From assembly GCA_022702705.1 (NCBI GenBank), contig CM040427.1, positions 76,065,283 to 76,129,282 of the forward strand: a DNA stretch of 64,000 nt, written 5' to 3'. The notes under the pieces were generated by a model. It saw only the letters and a list, made by a program, of their open reading frames with translations. It ran no database searches and had not been told where the DNA came from. This DNA is from Papilionanthe hookeriana x Papilionanthe teres. Lineage: Eukaryota > Streptophyta > Magnoliopsida > Asparagales > Orchidaceae. Position 1 is the first letter of the stretch. Every line of letters starts with the position of its first letter. The position numbers and the translations under genes are program-made. Below are positions 21,291 to 31,543 of this stretch, piece after piece.

Positions 21291-21902
21291 TGACAGTGGT
21301 TAGCTTAATAAGAAGTTTTAGTGTAGGTACAATTAAGTTTTCAATATATGTGCAAATAATTATAATTTAAGCTACCTTTTATCAACGCAAGTATACGTAT
21401 CGTGCAAGTAATACAGGGCTCTAGTGAAGTCCTGGTTATCGATCCCACAGGGAGGTTGAGATTACGAACCAACTAATTTCTATCGAATATATGTAAATTA
21501 AATGGAATCTTACTAAAATCTATCAACTACTACTACTACTACTACTATTGATTATGAAAATGTAATATAAGAAAGTATCTTTCCCCTTGTTAAGAGAATT
21601 AAGTGAATGGATAAATCAAATTAATTTAATTGTATTTTGACAAATAGGAGCATACCTATTCTTTACCCTTTGGTCCAGGCATAATGAACACTGACTAATC
21701 CTATGTTTGTTTACTGAATCTGCGGCTAGGCTGGGAGGATACCGGCTGTCACTTTGGAGCTCCCACGTTCCCCTTACTTGAGGGCTAACATCTACACTTC
21801 AGCACCCAAATGATAGGACCAAATTGAGGATTTTAGCTCGTCACTCTAAAATCTCCAATTCTACGCCCGATAAATAATATTTCCCTATTTATTTCGCACC
21901 CT
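21291..21902 (-). repeat. Element D 3' LTR, outer part
   Basis: It starts TGACAGTGG at 21291 directly after LINE sequence. It carries the 'acgcaagtatacgtatcg' and 'ctggttatcgatcccacagg' blocks of LTR A, an (ACT)n run near 21527-21547, and the 'ctattctttaccctttggtc' block. It stops at the duplication ACCCT (21898-21902) made by element B and resumes at 35754. Confidence 0.85.
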
Positions 21903-22077
21903 TGATCACCGAAAAATTTATTAAGAAATTCATACTTATTTTTGATGAAATTGCACTTTAAAGAAAGGTATTTTCTTTATTTTATTGCGAGAATGAAAAA
22001 TTTAGGTGATAAAAGCAAAAATCATAAAAAGGAGCGAATTTGGAGCAAAAGGAAGAAAATAATGAAATTTGTGCTTG

Positions 22078-22256
22078 AGTCGCCGACGGCGAGATCGAGC
22101 CCGCCGACGGCGAGGGTACGAGGAAGAAAATTCTGAAGGATTTTTAACTGTCTCGCTGACAGTGAGCCCGAGCCCGCTGACAGGGAGCTAGCGCTGTTCG
22201 AAGACCTTCTAGAAGCCTCGCCGACAGCGAGGTAGTTCGTCGACGACTGCGAGCTA
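22078..22256. promoter_or_regulatory. Phased palindrome cluster in LTR B (5')
   Basis: Three pairs: CGCCGACGGCG twice at 22080-22113, a CGCTGACAG pair near 22154-22190, and a CGCCGACAGCG copy with a decayed partner near 22218-22252. Centres within the first two pairs are 21 bp apart; in the third, 22. The TATA box lies about 80 bp downstream. Confidence 0.85.
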
Positions 22257-22335
22257 GTTCAAATGGCGCAGATACATTGAACCTGAACACTTTTTGAAGG
22301 GATGCTTACACACCTCTTGGTCCTTTGCTCACCTC

Positions 22336-22344
22336 TATATATAG
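22336..22344 (+). promoter_or_regulatory. TATA box of LTR B
   Basis: TATATATAG within 'cacctctatatatagagg' stands at the same place in LTRs A and B. Transcription would start about 30 bases downstream, giving a U3 of about 470 bp. Confidence 0.65.
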
Positions 22345-23549
22345 AGGGCGAAATTTTGCCTTTAAGTGTGCAGTTTTGTGTGTCTTTGTGTGTCAATTTG
22401 TGTCTTAAGAGTCTTTTATTTATGTGTGTGAGCAGTCTTTAGAGTCTTAATTAGTGAGTCTTTAGTGAGTTAGTGAGTTTTTAGTGAGTCTTGCTGTGCT
22501 GGAAGGAAGAGTCAAAGGAACTGCGAGGAGTCCGCTTCGTGGATAAATCGAGATAAGTATTTGTATTTATTGTTTTTAACTTTAAATGAAATCCATGCTT
22601 AGTTTAGTTCCTATGCATTCCGAGTAGTTTATTAGTCTTTCTCCCCGTTTATGAAATTAAGTGATCTGGATGAACTAAAAATAGAAGTACTTTTATATAT
22701 TAATAAATTGTGATAATTTTTACTTAAAACTTAATTTACTTTCAATCGGCCTTTTGATTTGTTAAAATGTGTTGATTATCAAATATAGTAAAAATTACAT
22801 CCGATATTCGGGAATTCAAAAGCCTTGGAAGGAGGGTGCAAATAAATAGGGAAATAATATCACTAGGCGTAGAATTGAGCATTTTAGTGTGACAGACTAA
22901 AATATTCAATTTGGTCCTATTGTTTGAGAGTTGAAGTGTAGATGTTAGCCCTCAGGCGAGGGAACGTGGGAGCTCTGAAGTGGCAGTCGGTATCCTCCTG
23001 CACTTAGCTGCAGATTCGATAATCAAACATAGGATTAGTCAATATTCTTTACACCTGACCAAAGGGTAAAGAATAGGAATGCTCCAATTTGTCACAATAC
23101 CTTAAAATTATCTATTTAAATTCATCAATCACTTAAATTTCTAAACAAGGGGAAAGATACTTTTTCTGAATAGTTAAGACTTATTTAGCAATTAGTTTAA
23201 TTTCCCGCACTTTCAATACGTATTAATTTTCTACTTAGTTAAGTTACCTAATTAAAATACTTAGTTTACTTTATTGCGCTTAAATTTAGAATTCCAAATT
23301 TTCGTATACTATTTTAAAATTATTATTATTATTTTAAAATTAGTTGTTATTTAATTTTCTATTTCCCTATGGGATCGATAACCAGGACTCCACTAGAGCC
23401 CTGTATTACTTAATACGATATGTATACTTGTGTAGCATCCACAACATAAACAATTACAATTCTATACATATAATATAGCGAGGTCAAGTTTTTGTCGTAG
23501 TTGCAATTAAATTAAAAATATCATAATATAAAATTGTGGGTCAAGTTTT

Positions 23550-23567
23550 TGGCGCCGTTGCTGGGGA
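23550..23567 (+). other. Primer-binding site of element B (tRNA-Asp)
   Basis: TGGCGCCGTTGCTGGGGA matches the tRNA-Asp 3' complement with one C-to-T change. Unlike C and A, similarity to the tRNA does not continue past 18 bases. Confidence 0.93.
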
Positions 23568-23646
23568 AAGTAAGAAAAATTTACTAGAGTAACGCACTAT
23601 TTTAAAATAATCATAATAAATAAATTAATATCTATTCTAAAATTGT

Positions 23647-25285
23647 ATGCGCAAATTTGGAAACGAAAATTTAATACCTTACGATTCTGAATTAGAGCGT
23701 ACAATTAAAAGAATTAGAAAACAAAAGAAACAAATTTTAAATTTAACACAAATGGCGAATATTCCTGAAATTCAAAATATGAACCAACAAAGACCATTAA
23801 GAGATTATGCCAATCCTACATCAGATGAAATTCATTTAACTATTCAAAACCCCGATGTAGTCGCTAATTCATTTGAACTTAAACCTCGCAATTATCCAAA
23901 TGGTACAAAACAATCAATTTAGTGGTTCACCTACCGAAGATCCTAACTTACATCTTGCTAGTTTTCTAGAACTTTGTGCTACTTTTAAATATCAAGGAGT
24001 ATCCGATGATGCTATAAGACTTAGACTTTTTCCTTTTTCATTAAGGGATAAGGCTAAAATGTGGTTGAATTCGTTAGCACTCGGATCTATTAAAACTTGG
24101 GGAGAATTATCACAAAAATTTCTATCCAAATATTTTCCACCATCTAAAACTCGCTAAGTTTAGAAATGATATAACTTCTTTTGTCGGTTAGATGGAGAAT
24201 CAATATATGAAGCTTGGGAGAGATTTAAGGAACTTCTTAGGAAATGCCCACATCATGCGCTACAAGATTGGCTGATTATTCAAACCTTTTATAATGGATT
24301 AGTAGGATCTTTATGATCAATCATCGATGCTGCTACTAGAGGTTCATTAATGTCTAAACCATTTGATGAAGCTTATGCACTAATCGAAGAAATGGCAACA
24401 AATAATTTCCAATGGCCTGCTGATAGAGTAAATCCAAAAAAGATAGCCAGCATTCATGAAAACGATGCAATATCTATGTTAGCTTCTCAAATTGTTGCTA
24501 TATCTAAGAAATTAGATCATTTTGGAATGAACTACTCTCTTACCTTAGAAGAAAACTCATCTGGACAAATCATAGAATCTCAATCTAATTATGAAACTTT
24601 AAATGCTATTAATAATAGAACTAATAACCCTTATTCAAACTATTATAATCCTGGTTGGAAAACTCATCCAAATTTTAATTGGAATAACACATCTAATCAA
24701 CAATGGATGAATCAACCTAATCAAGCAAATCCAAACTATAAACCTAATTACCCACTCGGATTTAATAACAATAACCCTCAATTCAAAGATAAGAAATTAT
24801 CTATGGATGAATTAATTTTGAATATGGGTCATCAACTACAAAATTAAGGAAATCAACTACAAATTCAAGGAAATAAATTACAAATTCAAGGAACATCTAT
24901 TAAAAATATCGAAACTCAACTTGTACATATTTCTACTGCGCTAAATAATAGAATACTTGGAACTTTTCCTAGTAATGTGGAAATAAATCCTAAAGATCAA
25001 GGAAAAGAACAAATTAAAGCAATACAACTAAGGAGTGGAAAAAAATTAGAACCTCAAATTCAAAAAGAACTTGAAAGCCAAAAAGAGGAAGTGGAAATTG
25101 AAAAGGAAACACTTCAACAAGATTCAAACTTAGAACATCTTTTAATACCTATGAAAATTTCTGTTGAAAAACCTCCACCACCATTTCCTCAACGACTAGC
25201 TCAACATAAAAAAGATAAACAATTTGCTAAATTCCTTGAAATATTAAAGAAATTAACATCAATATACCTTTTGTCAAAGCTTTAG
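23647..25285 (+). pseudogene. gag of element B (Athila type)
   Basis: The start MRKFGNENL lies 80 bases after the primer-binding site. After an N-terminal basic stretch come RPLRDYANPT and, across a frameshift near 23885, NNQFSGSPTEDPNLHLASFL, DDAIRLRLFPFSLRDKAKMW and ELSQKFLSKYFPPSKT, the capsid-like block of Athila gag. Frames change again near 24157 and 24310. The C-terminal part is rich in N and Q (YYNPGWKTHPNFNWNN), with a short repeat of 'HQLQNxGNQLQIQGNKLQIQG' type, and ends PPPFPQRLAQHKKDKQFAKF. I see no CCHC zinc knuckle. Broken by at least four frameshifts or stops. It would form the virus-like particle. Confidence 0.9.
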
Positions 25286-26180
25286 ATCAGATGCCAAATT
25301 ATGTAAAATTTATGAAAGATATTCTAAATAAGAAAAGAAAATTCACCGATAATGAAACAAGTCGCACTTAGTGAAGAGTGTAGTGCTATTATTCGAAGAA
25401 GCTTCCCGAAAAATTGAAAGATCCCGGTAGTTTCACTATACCCTGCGCTATAGGAGAAAAATTTTATGGAAAAGCTTTGTGTGACTTAGGAGCAAGCATT
25501 AATCTAATGCCTCTATCGATTTTTAAGAGATTAGGATTAGGAAAAATTACACCTACTTCAGTAACCGTTCAATTAGCTGATCGTTCGGTTACCTATCCTA
25601 AGGTAGTTATCGAAGATGTGTTAGTAAAAGTGGATAAATTTATCTTCCCAAGTAGATTTTATTGTTTTAGATATGGAGGAAGATAAAGAAATTCCTATCA
25701 TTTTAGGAAGACCATTTTCGGCTATCGGAAAAGCTATGATTGATGTTCGAAAGGAGAATTAACTATGAGAGTAAATGACCAAAAAGTTACATTTAATATT
25801 GCAAAATCAATGAAATATCCCGCACTAGAAAAAGATGATGAATGTTTTCGGATGGAAATACTTGAACATTTACAACAAGAACATTTTAAGGAATATTACG
25901 AAGATAAATTAGAAAAAGAAAACACCGAATTAATTGAAGATAATAATGAAGAACTAGATTATATTCGGGAAAGATTTGAATTTTTGGATAATACCGAAAA
26001 CACCGACAAGAATATAGTTCCATCAATTATTAAACCTCCCGAACTCGAGCTAAAAATATTACTCGATCATTTGAAATATGCTTATTTAGGTAATTCTTCA
26101 ACTTTACCGGTTATTATTTCATCCGCATTAAACGAATCTCAAGAACAAAAACTTTTAGAAACTTTAAAAAAAATATAAGA
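25286..26180 (+). pseudogene. Protease and linker of element B
   Basis: MPNYVKFMKDILNKKRK leads into the aspartic protease with the active site CDLGASINLMPLSIFKRLG, then ADRSVTYPKVVIEDVLVKV and IPIILGRPFSAIGKAMIDV in another frame. The acidic linker is open from 25765 to 26178. Frameshifts near 25360, 25400, 25660 and 25757. Its first bases (from 25191) supply the intact version of the junction used by the tRNA capture in element A. Confidence 0.88.
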
Positions 26181-27195
26181 AAACTTTTGGTTGGACTTTA
26201 GTAGATATTAAAGGAATTAGTCCTTCAATCTGTATGCATAGAATTATTTTAGATGATGAAAATAAACCTAAAGCAGATCCCCAAAGGAGATTAAACCCGA
26301 TAATGAAAGAAGTAGTTAAGAAAGAAATTTTAAAATGGTTAGATAATGGTATTATATATCTTATTTCTGACAGTGCTTGGGTAAGCCCAATTCACTGTGT
26401 TCCTAAGAAGGGAGGAGTGACCGTCACTGCCAATGAAAATAATGATCTTATTCCTATAAGACAAGTTACTGGTTGGCGTATATGTATTGATTATAGGAAA
26501 TTAAATACCGCCACCAGGAAAGATCACTTCCCTTTACCATTTCTAGACCAGATGTTAGATAGTAATAGCCTGGACATAAGTATTTTTGTTTTCTAGATGG
26601 ATACACCGATTATCATCAAATACAAATTGCTCCCGAGGATCAAGAGAAAACTACATTTACTAGTCCTTATGGAACTTTCGCTTTTCGAAGAATGCCTTTT
26701 GGATTATGTAATGCACCAAGAACATTCCGTAGATGTATGATGTCTATATTTAGTAGGTTTATTGACAATGGAATAGAAGTATTTATGGATGATTTCTCTG
26801 TATTTGGAACATCATTTGACACATGCTTAACTCATCTTAAAAAAGTATTAGAAATATTTTAGAAAACAAATTTAGTTCTAAATTGGGAGAAATGTCAATT
26901 TATGGTTGCGGGCGGCATTGTATTAAGGCATAAAATTTCGGAAAAAGGCATGGAAGTGGACCCTGCAAAAATTCAAGTTATAGCTAAATTACCACCTCCA
27001 ACTACGGTAAAAGGGGTAAGAAGTTTTCTTGGACATGCTGGATTCTACAGACGCTATATAAAAGATTTTTTAAAAATTACTAAACCTCTATGCCAACTTC
27101 TCGAAAAGGACAAGAAATTTGAATTTACAATCGAATGCCTGAATGCTTTTGAACTCTTAAAAGAAAAATTAATTACAGCACCTATAATAGTTTCA
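26181..27195 (+). pseudogene. Reverse transcriptase of element B
   Basis: Readable blocks are SAWVSPIHCVPKKGGVTV, RICIDYRKLNTATRKDHF, then after a frameshift at about 26560 FLDGYTDYHQIQIAPEDQE, FRRMPFGLCNAP and the catalytic VFMDDFSVFG. The connection region VRSFLGHAGFYRRYIKDFL follows. A stop interrupts the sequence near 26862. Same lineage as in A, roughly equally decayed. Confidence 0.92.
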
Positions 27196-27600
27196 CCTAA
27201 CCGGGAGAAACCATTTGAGCTTATGTGTGATGCTAGTGATTATGTCGTAGGAGCAGCTTCTTGGGCAAAGATATGAAAAGATTTTTAAAGTTATATACTA
27301 TGCTAAGTAAAACTCCGAATGATGCCGAAATAAATTATACGATTACGTAAAGAGAATTATTAGCGGTAGTATATGGTTTTAATAAATTTAGACCTTATCC
27401 GATTGGAACAAAATGTATCGTGCATACCGATCATTCTGCTATCAAATATTTAATGCAAAAGAAAGATTCCAAACCAAGATTAATTAGATGGATGCTATTA
27501 ATGCAAGAATTCAATTTTGAGATCGTTAATAAGAAAGGAACTCGATAATCAAATTGCGGATCATTTATCAAGATTAGAAAATTATGAATTATCTGATATT
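27196..27600 (+). pseudogene. RNase H of element B
   Basis: The domain begins FELMCDASDYVVGA, has RELLAVVYGFNKFRPY and CIVHTDHSAIKYLMQ, and ends NQIADHLSRLEN. The four acidic active-site residues can be traced, but frameshifts near 27255 and 27543 and a stop near 27349 break it. Confidence 0.88.
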
Positions 27601-28954
27601 GAAAATGAAATTATAGACAGCTTTTCCGATGAACAACTATATAATATCAATGAGTGGAAAATACCATGGTATGCTGATATAGTAAACTATATAGTTAGTA
27701 ATATTTTACCACCTATGCTAACTTTGCAAAAACAGAAAAAATTCATCCATGATACGAAAAACCTATTTTTGGGATGAACCATATTTATATAAGCAATGTA
27801 AGGATTTAATTATTAGAAGATGTGTACCTTATGAAGAAACTGAACCAATTATTCAAAAATGTCATGATTCTGATTTTGGAGGACATTTTGGGACTGATAA
27901 AACTACTTATAAGATTCTACAATCTGGATTTTACTGGCCTACTCTATTTAGAGATGTATACAGATATATTAAAACTTGCGATAAATGTCAAAGAGTAGGA
28001 AATATATCTAGAAAAATTGAAATGCCTCTGAATTTTATATTAGAAGTTGAAATTTTTGATGTTTGGGGATTAGATTTTATGGGACCTTTTATTCCTTCAT
28101 TTGGAAACTCATATATATTAGTAGCTGTTGATTATGTTTCCAAATGGATTGAAGCACAAGCTTTACCTAGGTGTGATGCTAAGAGTGTTTTAAAATTTAT
28201 GATGAAAAATATTTTTACTAGATTTGGAATGCCGAGAGTGATTATCACTGACGGAGGAACTCATTTTAGAAATAAATACATTCACAAACTAGTAGAAAAA
28301 TACAATATTACTCATAAGATATCCACTGTTTATCATCCACAGACTAGCTGATTAGCTGAAGTATCTAATCGTGAGATTAAACGTATTTTAGAAAAATCTG
28401 TAAACCCAAATAGGTTAGATTGGTCTATTAGATTAAACACTGCATTATGGGCTTATAGGACTGCTTATAAAACTCCGATTGGAATGACTCGTTACAGGCT
28501 TATATATGGAAAAACATGCCACTTACCAGTTGAATTAGAACATAAAGCATATTGGGCGATTAAAGAATTCAATTATAATATGAAGGAAGTCGGTGAGAAA
28601 AGATTGCCGCAATTAAATGAATTGGAAGAATTAAGAAATGAATCATATGATAATGATCAGATTTATAAATAAAAGATGAAATTATGGCATGATCGGAAGA
28701 TTAATCGGAGAAATTTTGAACTGTGACGGGAAGTTTTGCTATATAATACTAGAATGAAATTATTTCCTGGAAAATCGAAGTCTCGATGGTTAGGACCTTT
28801 CACCATAACTCAAATATTTTCATACGGAACTATAGAAATCGAAGATCCAAAACTCGGACATAAATTTAAAGTTAATGTACATAGATTAAAACCATATTTC
28901 AAAGGTATAAGACCTAACTATAAAGAGGTTTTAATGCTTAGTCGACCTAATTAA
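27601..28954 (+). pseudogene. Integrase of element B
   Basis: The zinc finger is LIIRRCVPYEETEPIIQKCH, GGHFGTDKT and CDKCQRVGNISRK. The catalytic core has WGLDFMGPF, VIITDGGTHFRNKYIHKL and AEVSNREIKRILEKS, so all DDE residues are visible; a stop stands just before AEVSNRE at 28348. The C-terminus has MTRYRLIYGKTCHLPVELEH and LFPGKSKSRWLGPFTITQI, with HRLKPY near the end. It stops at 28954, immediately before the conserved TATGGG/CCCATA motif. Three or four frame breaks. Confidence 0.92.
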
Positions 28955-28974
28955 TAATTGAAATTAGGTCCGGC

Positions 28975-29017
28975 TGACGACGTTAAACCAAGCGCTTTAT
29001 GGGAGGCAACCCATATT
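28975..29017 (+). other. Conserved post-integrase motif (element B)
   Basis: GACGACGTTAAACCAAGCGC then TATGGG-AGGCAA-CCCATA, a perfect 6-bp stem. It is identical or nearly so in A and D. Its place between pol and ORF-a suggests an RNA function, for instance an end or splice element, but none is shown. Confidence 0.8.
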
Positions 29018-29161
29018 AGTTATCTATTTTTATTGTATCTTAATAGTTAGTCTATATTATTGAAACTTTACTAAATTATTATTAAGAATCATCACATATT
29101 CGAATCATTATGATGAGAAAAGAAATTATTCCATTTAGAGCGAAATTGGACATTATTTTTG

Positions 29162-29337
29162 AATCTCGCCGACGGCGAGGTCGATGCTCGCCGACAGTTA
29201 GGTTCGCGCCTAAATTAAATTCAATTTATTTATCGAGCTAGCTGACAGCAAGAAACGTCCCACCGACAGCGAGAACATGGGAGGCCGTTTTTATAACTGA
29301 GTCACCGACGGCGAGAAACTTCTCGCCGACAGCGAGG
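29162..29337. promoter_or_regulatory. Phased palindrome cluster before ORF-a (element B)
   Basis: Three pairs of CTCGCCGACGGCGAG-like palindromes: 29163-29204, about 29236-29274, and 29301-29335. Spacing of centres is 22, 21 and 21 bp. A TATA-like TATTTATAAT follows at 29355-29364, and the ORF-a start at 29470. Confidence 0.85.
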
Positions 29338-29354
29338 AAGTTATAATGATGAGT

Positions 29355-29364
29355 TATTTATAAT
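29355..29364 (+). promoter_or_regulatory. TATA-like box before ORF-a (element B)
   Basis: TATTTATAAT lies 115 bases before the ORF-a start. Element A has the stronger TATATATAC at the matching place. Confidence 0.4.
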
Positions 29365-29469
29365 TTGAATGCCGATTTGGAAGGTTTCAACACCAATTCC
29401 TTTGTGAAAACCTATTCTTAAATCATTCTAGATCTGCCTTCTTCACTAGAATTCATTCCATTCACCATA

Positions 29470-30628
29470 ATGGCCTCCAAATTCTTAGATTCCTCTAATT
29501 CTGGAGTGTTTAACCGAAGGAAATTTGTGAGTGCGGAAGCGCAGCGGATCTTCAACAAGGTTTTGGTAAAGAAAAGAGTTATCAAGGAACGGGGATTTGT
29601 CAATCGAGGATTAGAGAATTCCACTACGAAGATAGAAGAAACGACCGCACAGCGGCACTGGGAGGTATTTTTTTACACTACGTCTGTTGTTGTTATTCCA
29701 GTTGTGAAAGAGTTCTACTCTAACTTACATGCAATCAACAATGGGAATGTCTATGTCCGAGGAAGATGGGTGACGTTTACTCCATCAAGAGTAAATGAAT
29801 TATTCTCTATAGAAAACACCCCGGTATGTCACTATTCAAATTTTGTGCCTTCTCGATATAATATGAATGAGATATTTCAATATCTAACTGATGAACCTGA
29901 AGATTGGGAAATGCGTGAAGACGGGTATGTTAGTTTCTCGGCATCACTTTTGAATCCTGTCTCAAAGCACTGGCACTTCTTCATCTCATCTAAATTGTTA
30001 CCTACTATGAGGGTAAACAAGGTTTCAAAGGAATGCGCTATATTGAATTATTGTATTCAAAATGGATTGCCTATCGATGTTGGATCAATAATTGTTAAGT
30101 CCGCATCGGGTTTAATTGTGCATGGGTCGGTTCACGGACTAGGACACCCATCTACTATTTTTGCATTATGCGATCAGTACTGTGTTTCTTATGAAGCTTG
30201 GGAAAAGGTTCTCGTTATCTTGGAAGCCGCTTGATCCTACGGATATGTTCCCTACTTTGGACAATAATGATGAAATTACATTTATCTCTCGATAGAGCTT
30301 CACGTAATAAACCTATAGCAAGGCCTATTTCAGATAAAACAGAGTTACTTATGAAGAAAATTAAAGGGATGGAGAAAGAACTGCAGAATGTGAGAGATTC
30401 AATCGACAATATATATGATTTATTTGATCACATTGACTGGAGGATGAAGGAACACTTTGATCATTCTGGACACCTGGAAGCTAGCTTACTTCATTTACTG
30501 AGACGAAGGGTTGGATCACCGAAGAATCTGCTTCGGAGTTTCCCTTCAGGCCTTTCTATAACTTATTTGTGCATCATCATCATATCGGAAATATCAGAGA
30601 AGATGAAGATTCTGACCTTGAAGAGTAG
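29470..30628 (+). pseudogene. ORF-a: PF20167-like plant transposon protein (element B)
   Basis: Best copy of ORF-a; one frameshift near 30210 separates residues 1-250 from the C-terminus. It begins MASKFLDSSNSGVFNRRKFV. The PF20167-like core (about residues 40-245) includes KRVIKERGFVNRGLENS, VVIPVVKEFYSNLHAINN, VRGRWVTFTPSRVNELFS, SKHWHFFISSKLLPTMRV and GLGHPSTIFALCDQY. The C-terminal part has ELLMKKIKGMEKELQNVRD and DLFDHIDWRMKEHFDHSG, likely coiled coil, and an acidic end (REDEDSDLEE). Predicted 386 residues. No signal peptide or membrane helix is visible. Paralogous to ORF-b downstream. Its molecular function is unknown. Confidence 0.8.
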
Positions 30629-31018
30629 TAGTAAAGATTTCTATAGTATGTTTGTATTTATGTTATTTGATGTGATTTAGATTTTTATTATGTTTGGAGT
30701 GATGATTTGAATATCTCAAACTTAATTGAGATATGCGTCATAGTTTTGTATCAGCATTTAGTGTGTCGTGGTTTGGTTTGCGATGCTCGATTAGTAGCAA
30801 GGATTGAAGTTTGAAGTTTGATTATAGTCTAAAAATTATGTTAGTTTGTATGTCCCATGGATTTCAATATTAAAGTTAATTTGTTGTGTTGTGTGAATTT
30901 GTTTGTGTATAAGTAGCTAATCTTCTTATTAAATTAATAAATGATGTGATCGAAAATATAATATAAGACAAATCAAGGACGAAAATAAGTGACGAATTTC
31001 AGAAATTTAAAATTTTTG
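30629..31018 (+). other. Spacer between ORF-a and the ORF-b promoter region (element B)
   Basis: About 390 bases without an ORF, aligned with 9400-9756 of element A. It includes the 'cagcatttagtgtgtcgtgg' block, also kept in A and D. Confidence 0.6.
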
Positions 31019-31187
31019 GAATCTCGCCGACGGCGAGAAAAATCCCGCCGACAGCGAGATCGATCTCGCTGACAGTGAAGGTTAGAGCAAAAATTTCTCG
31101 CCGACAGCGGATTTTTCCCGAGAGTTTTTGGTTCCGAAAAATATTAACTCACCGACGGAGAGAAAAATCTCGCTGACAGCGAGGTCG
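31019..31187. promoter_or_regulatory. Phased palindrome cluster before ORF-b (element B)
   Basis: CTCGCCGACGGCGAG at 31022 is followed by two more palindromes with centres 21 and 21 bp further on. A single copy lies near 31098, and another pair near 31150-31184 is again 21 bp apart. TATATTTT and a TTTTGACCGGTCAAAA palindrome follow immediately. Confidence 0.85.
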
Positions 31188-31200
31188 CGAAAAACATATA

Positions 31201-31216
31201 TTTTGACCGGTCAAAA
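31201..31216. promoter_or_regulatory. TTTTGACCGGTCAAAA palindrome (double W-box)
   Basis: A perfect 16-bp palindrome made of two inverted TTGACC cores, the binding core of plant WRKY factors. Versions: 14 bp perfect in A (9182-9195), one mismatch in D (46506-46517). It overlaps the TATA-like TATATTTT at 31197-31204. Confidence 0.6.
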
Positions 31217-31331
31217 ACACTATTCATCATCCCCAACCTCTCATTTTCGCAAAAACTACCCTAGGGCTCACGAAATTTCAGATTTAGAGGCGATTTCATC
31301 ACTCAAAAACACCGGATTTCATCTTCCCTCG

Positions 31332-31531
31332 GTAAGTGCTTCACTCCTATGCAAAAATTTTTGATTTTCACCATGTATTTTCTCCACATTGAAAAATTTT
31401 GAAAAATCCTAAATGTGGAAAAATTACTCGGTAGAAATCCATAAAATTTGTTTTAATTTGATCTTAGATGTTGTAGGAAGCCTCCTTAGTAATATTAGGA
31501 AGTTTAGTGACGATTTTTGTGAATTTCATAG
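31332..31531 (+). other. Putative 5'UTR intron of ORF-b (element B)
   Basis: The donor G|GTAAGTG at 31332 and the acceptor TTTCATAG ending at 31531 bracket 200 bases just before the ORF-b start at 31544. Elements A and D keep GTAAGA at the same donor position and an AG twelve or so bases before ATG. The inference rests on conserved position only. Confidence 0.45.
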
Positions 31532-31543
31532 ATCGATCGAAAA

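Larger units (their letters stand above)
21903..23543 (+). repeat. Element B 5' LTR
   Basis: 1641 bp. The palindrome cluster at 22078-22256 is followed by the TATA box TATATATAG (22336-22344), an inverted repeat ATTTTAGT..ACTAAAAT near 22882-22904, and a U5 stem CAGGACTC/GAGCCCTG at 23383-23403 (one mismatch). It ends in GTGGGTCA six bases before the primer-binding site. Confidence 0.95.
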
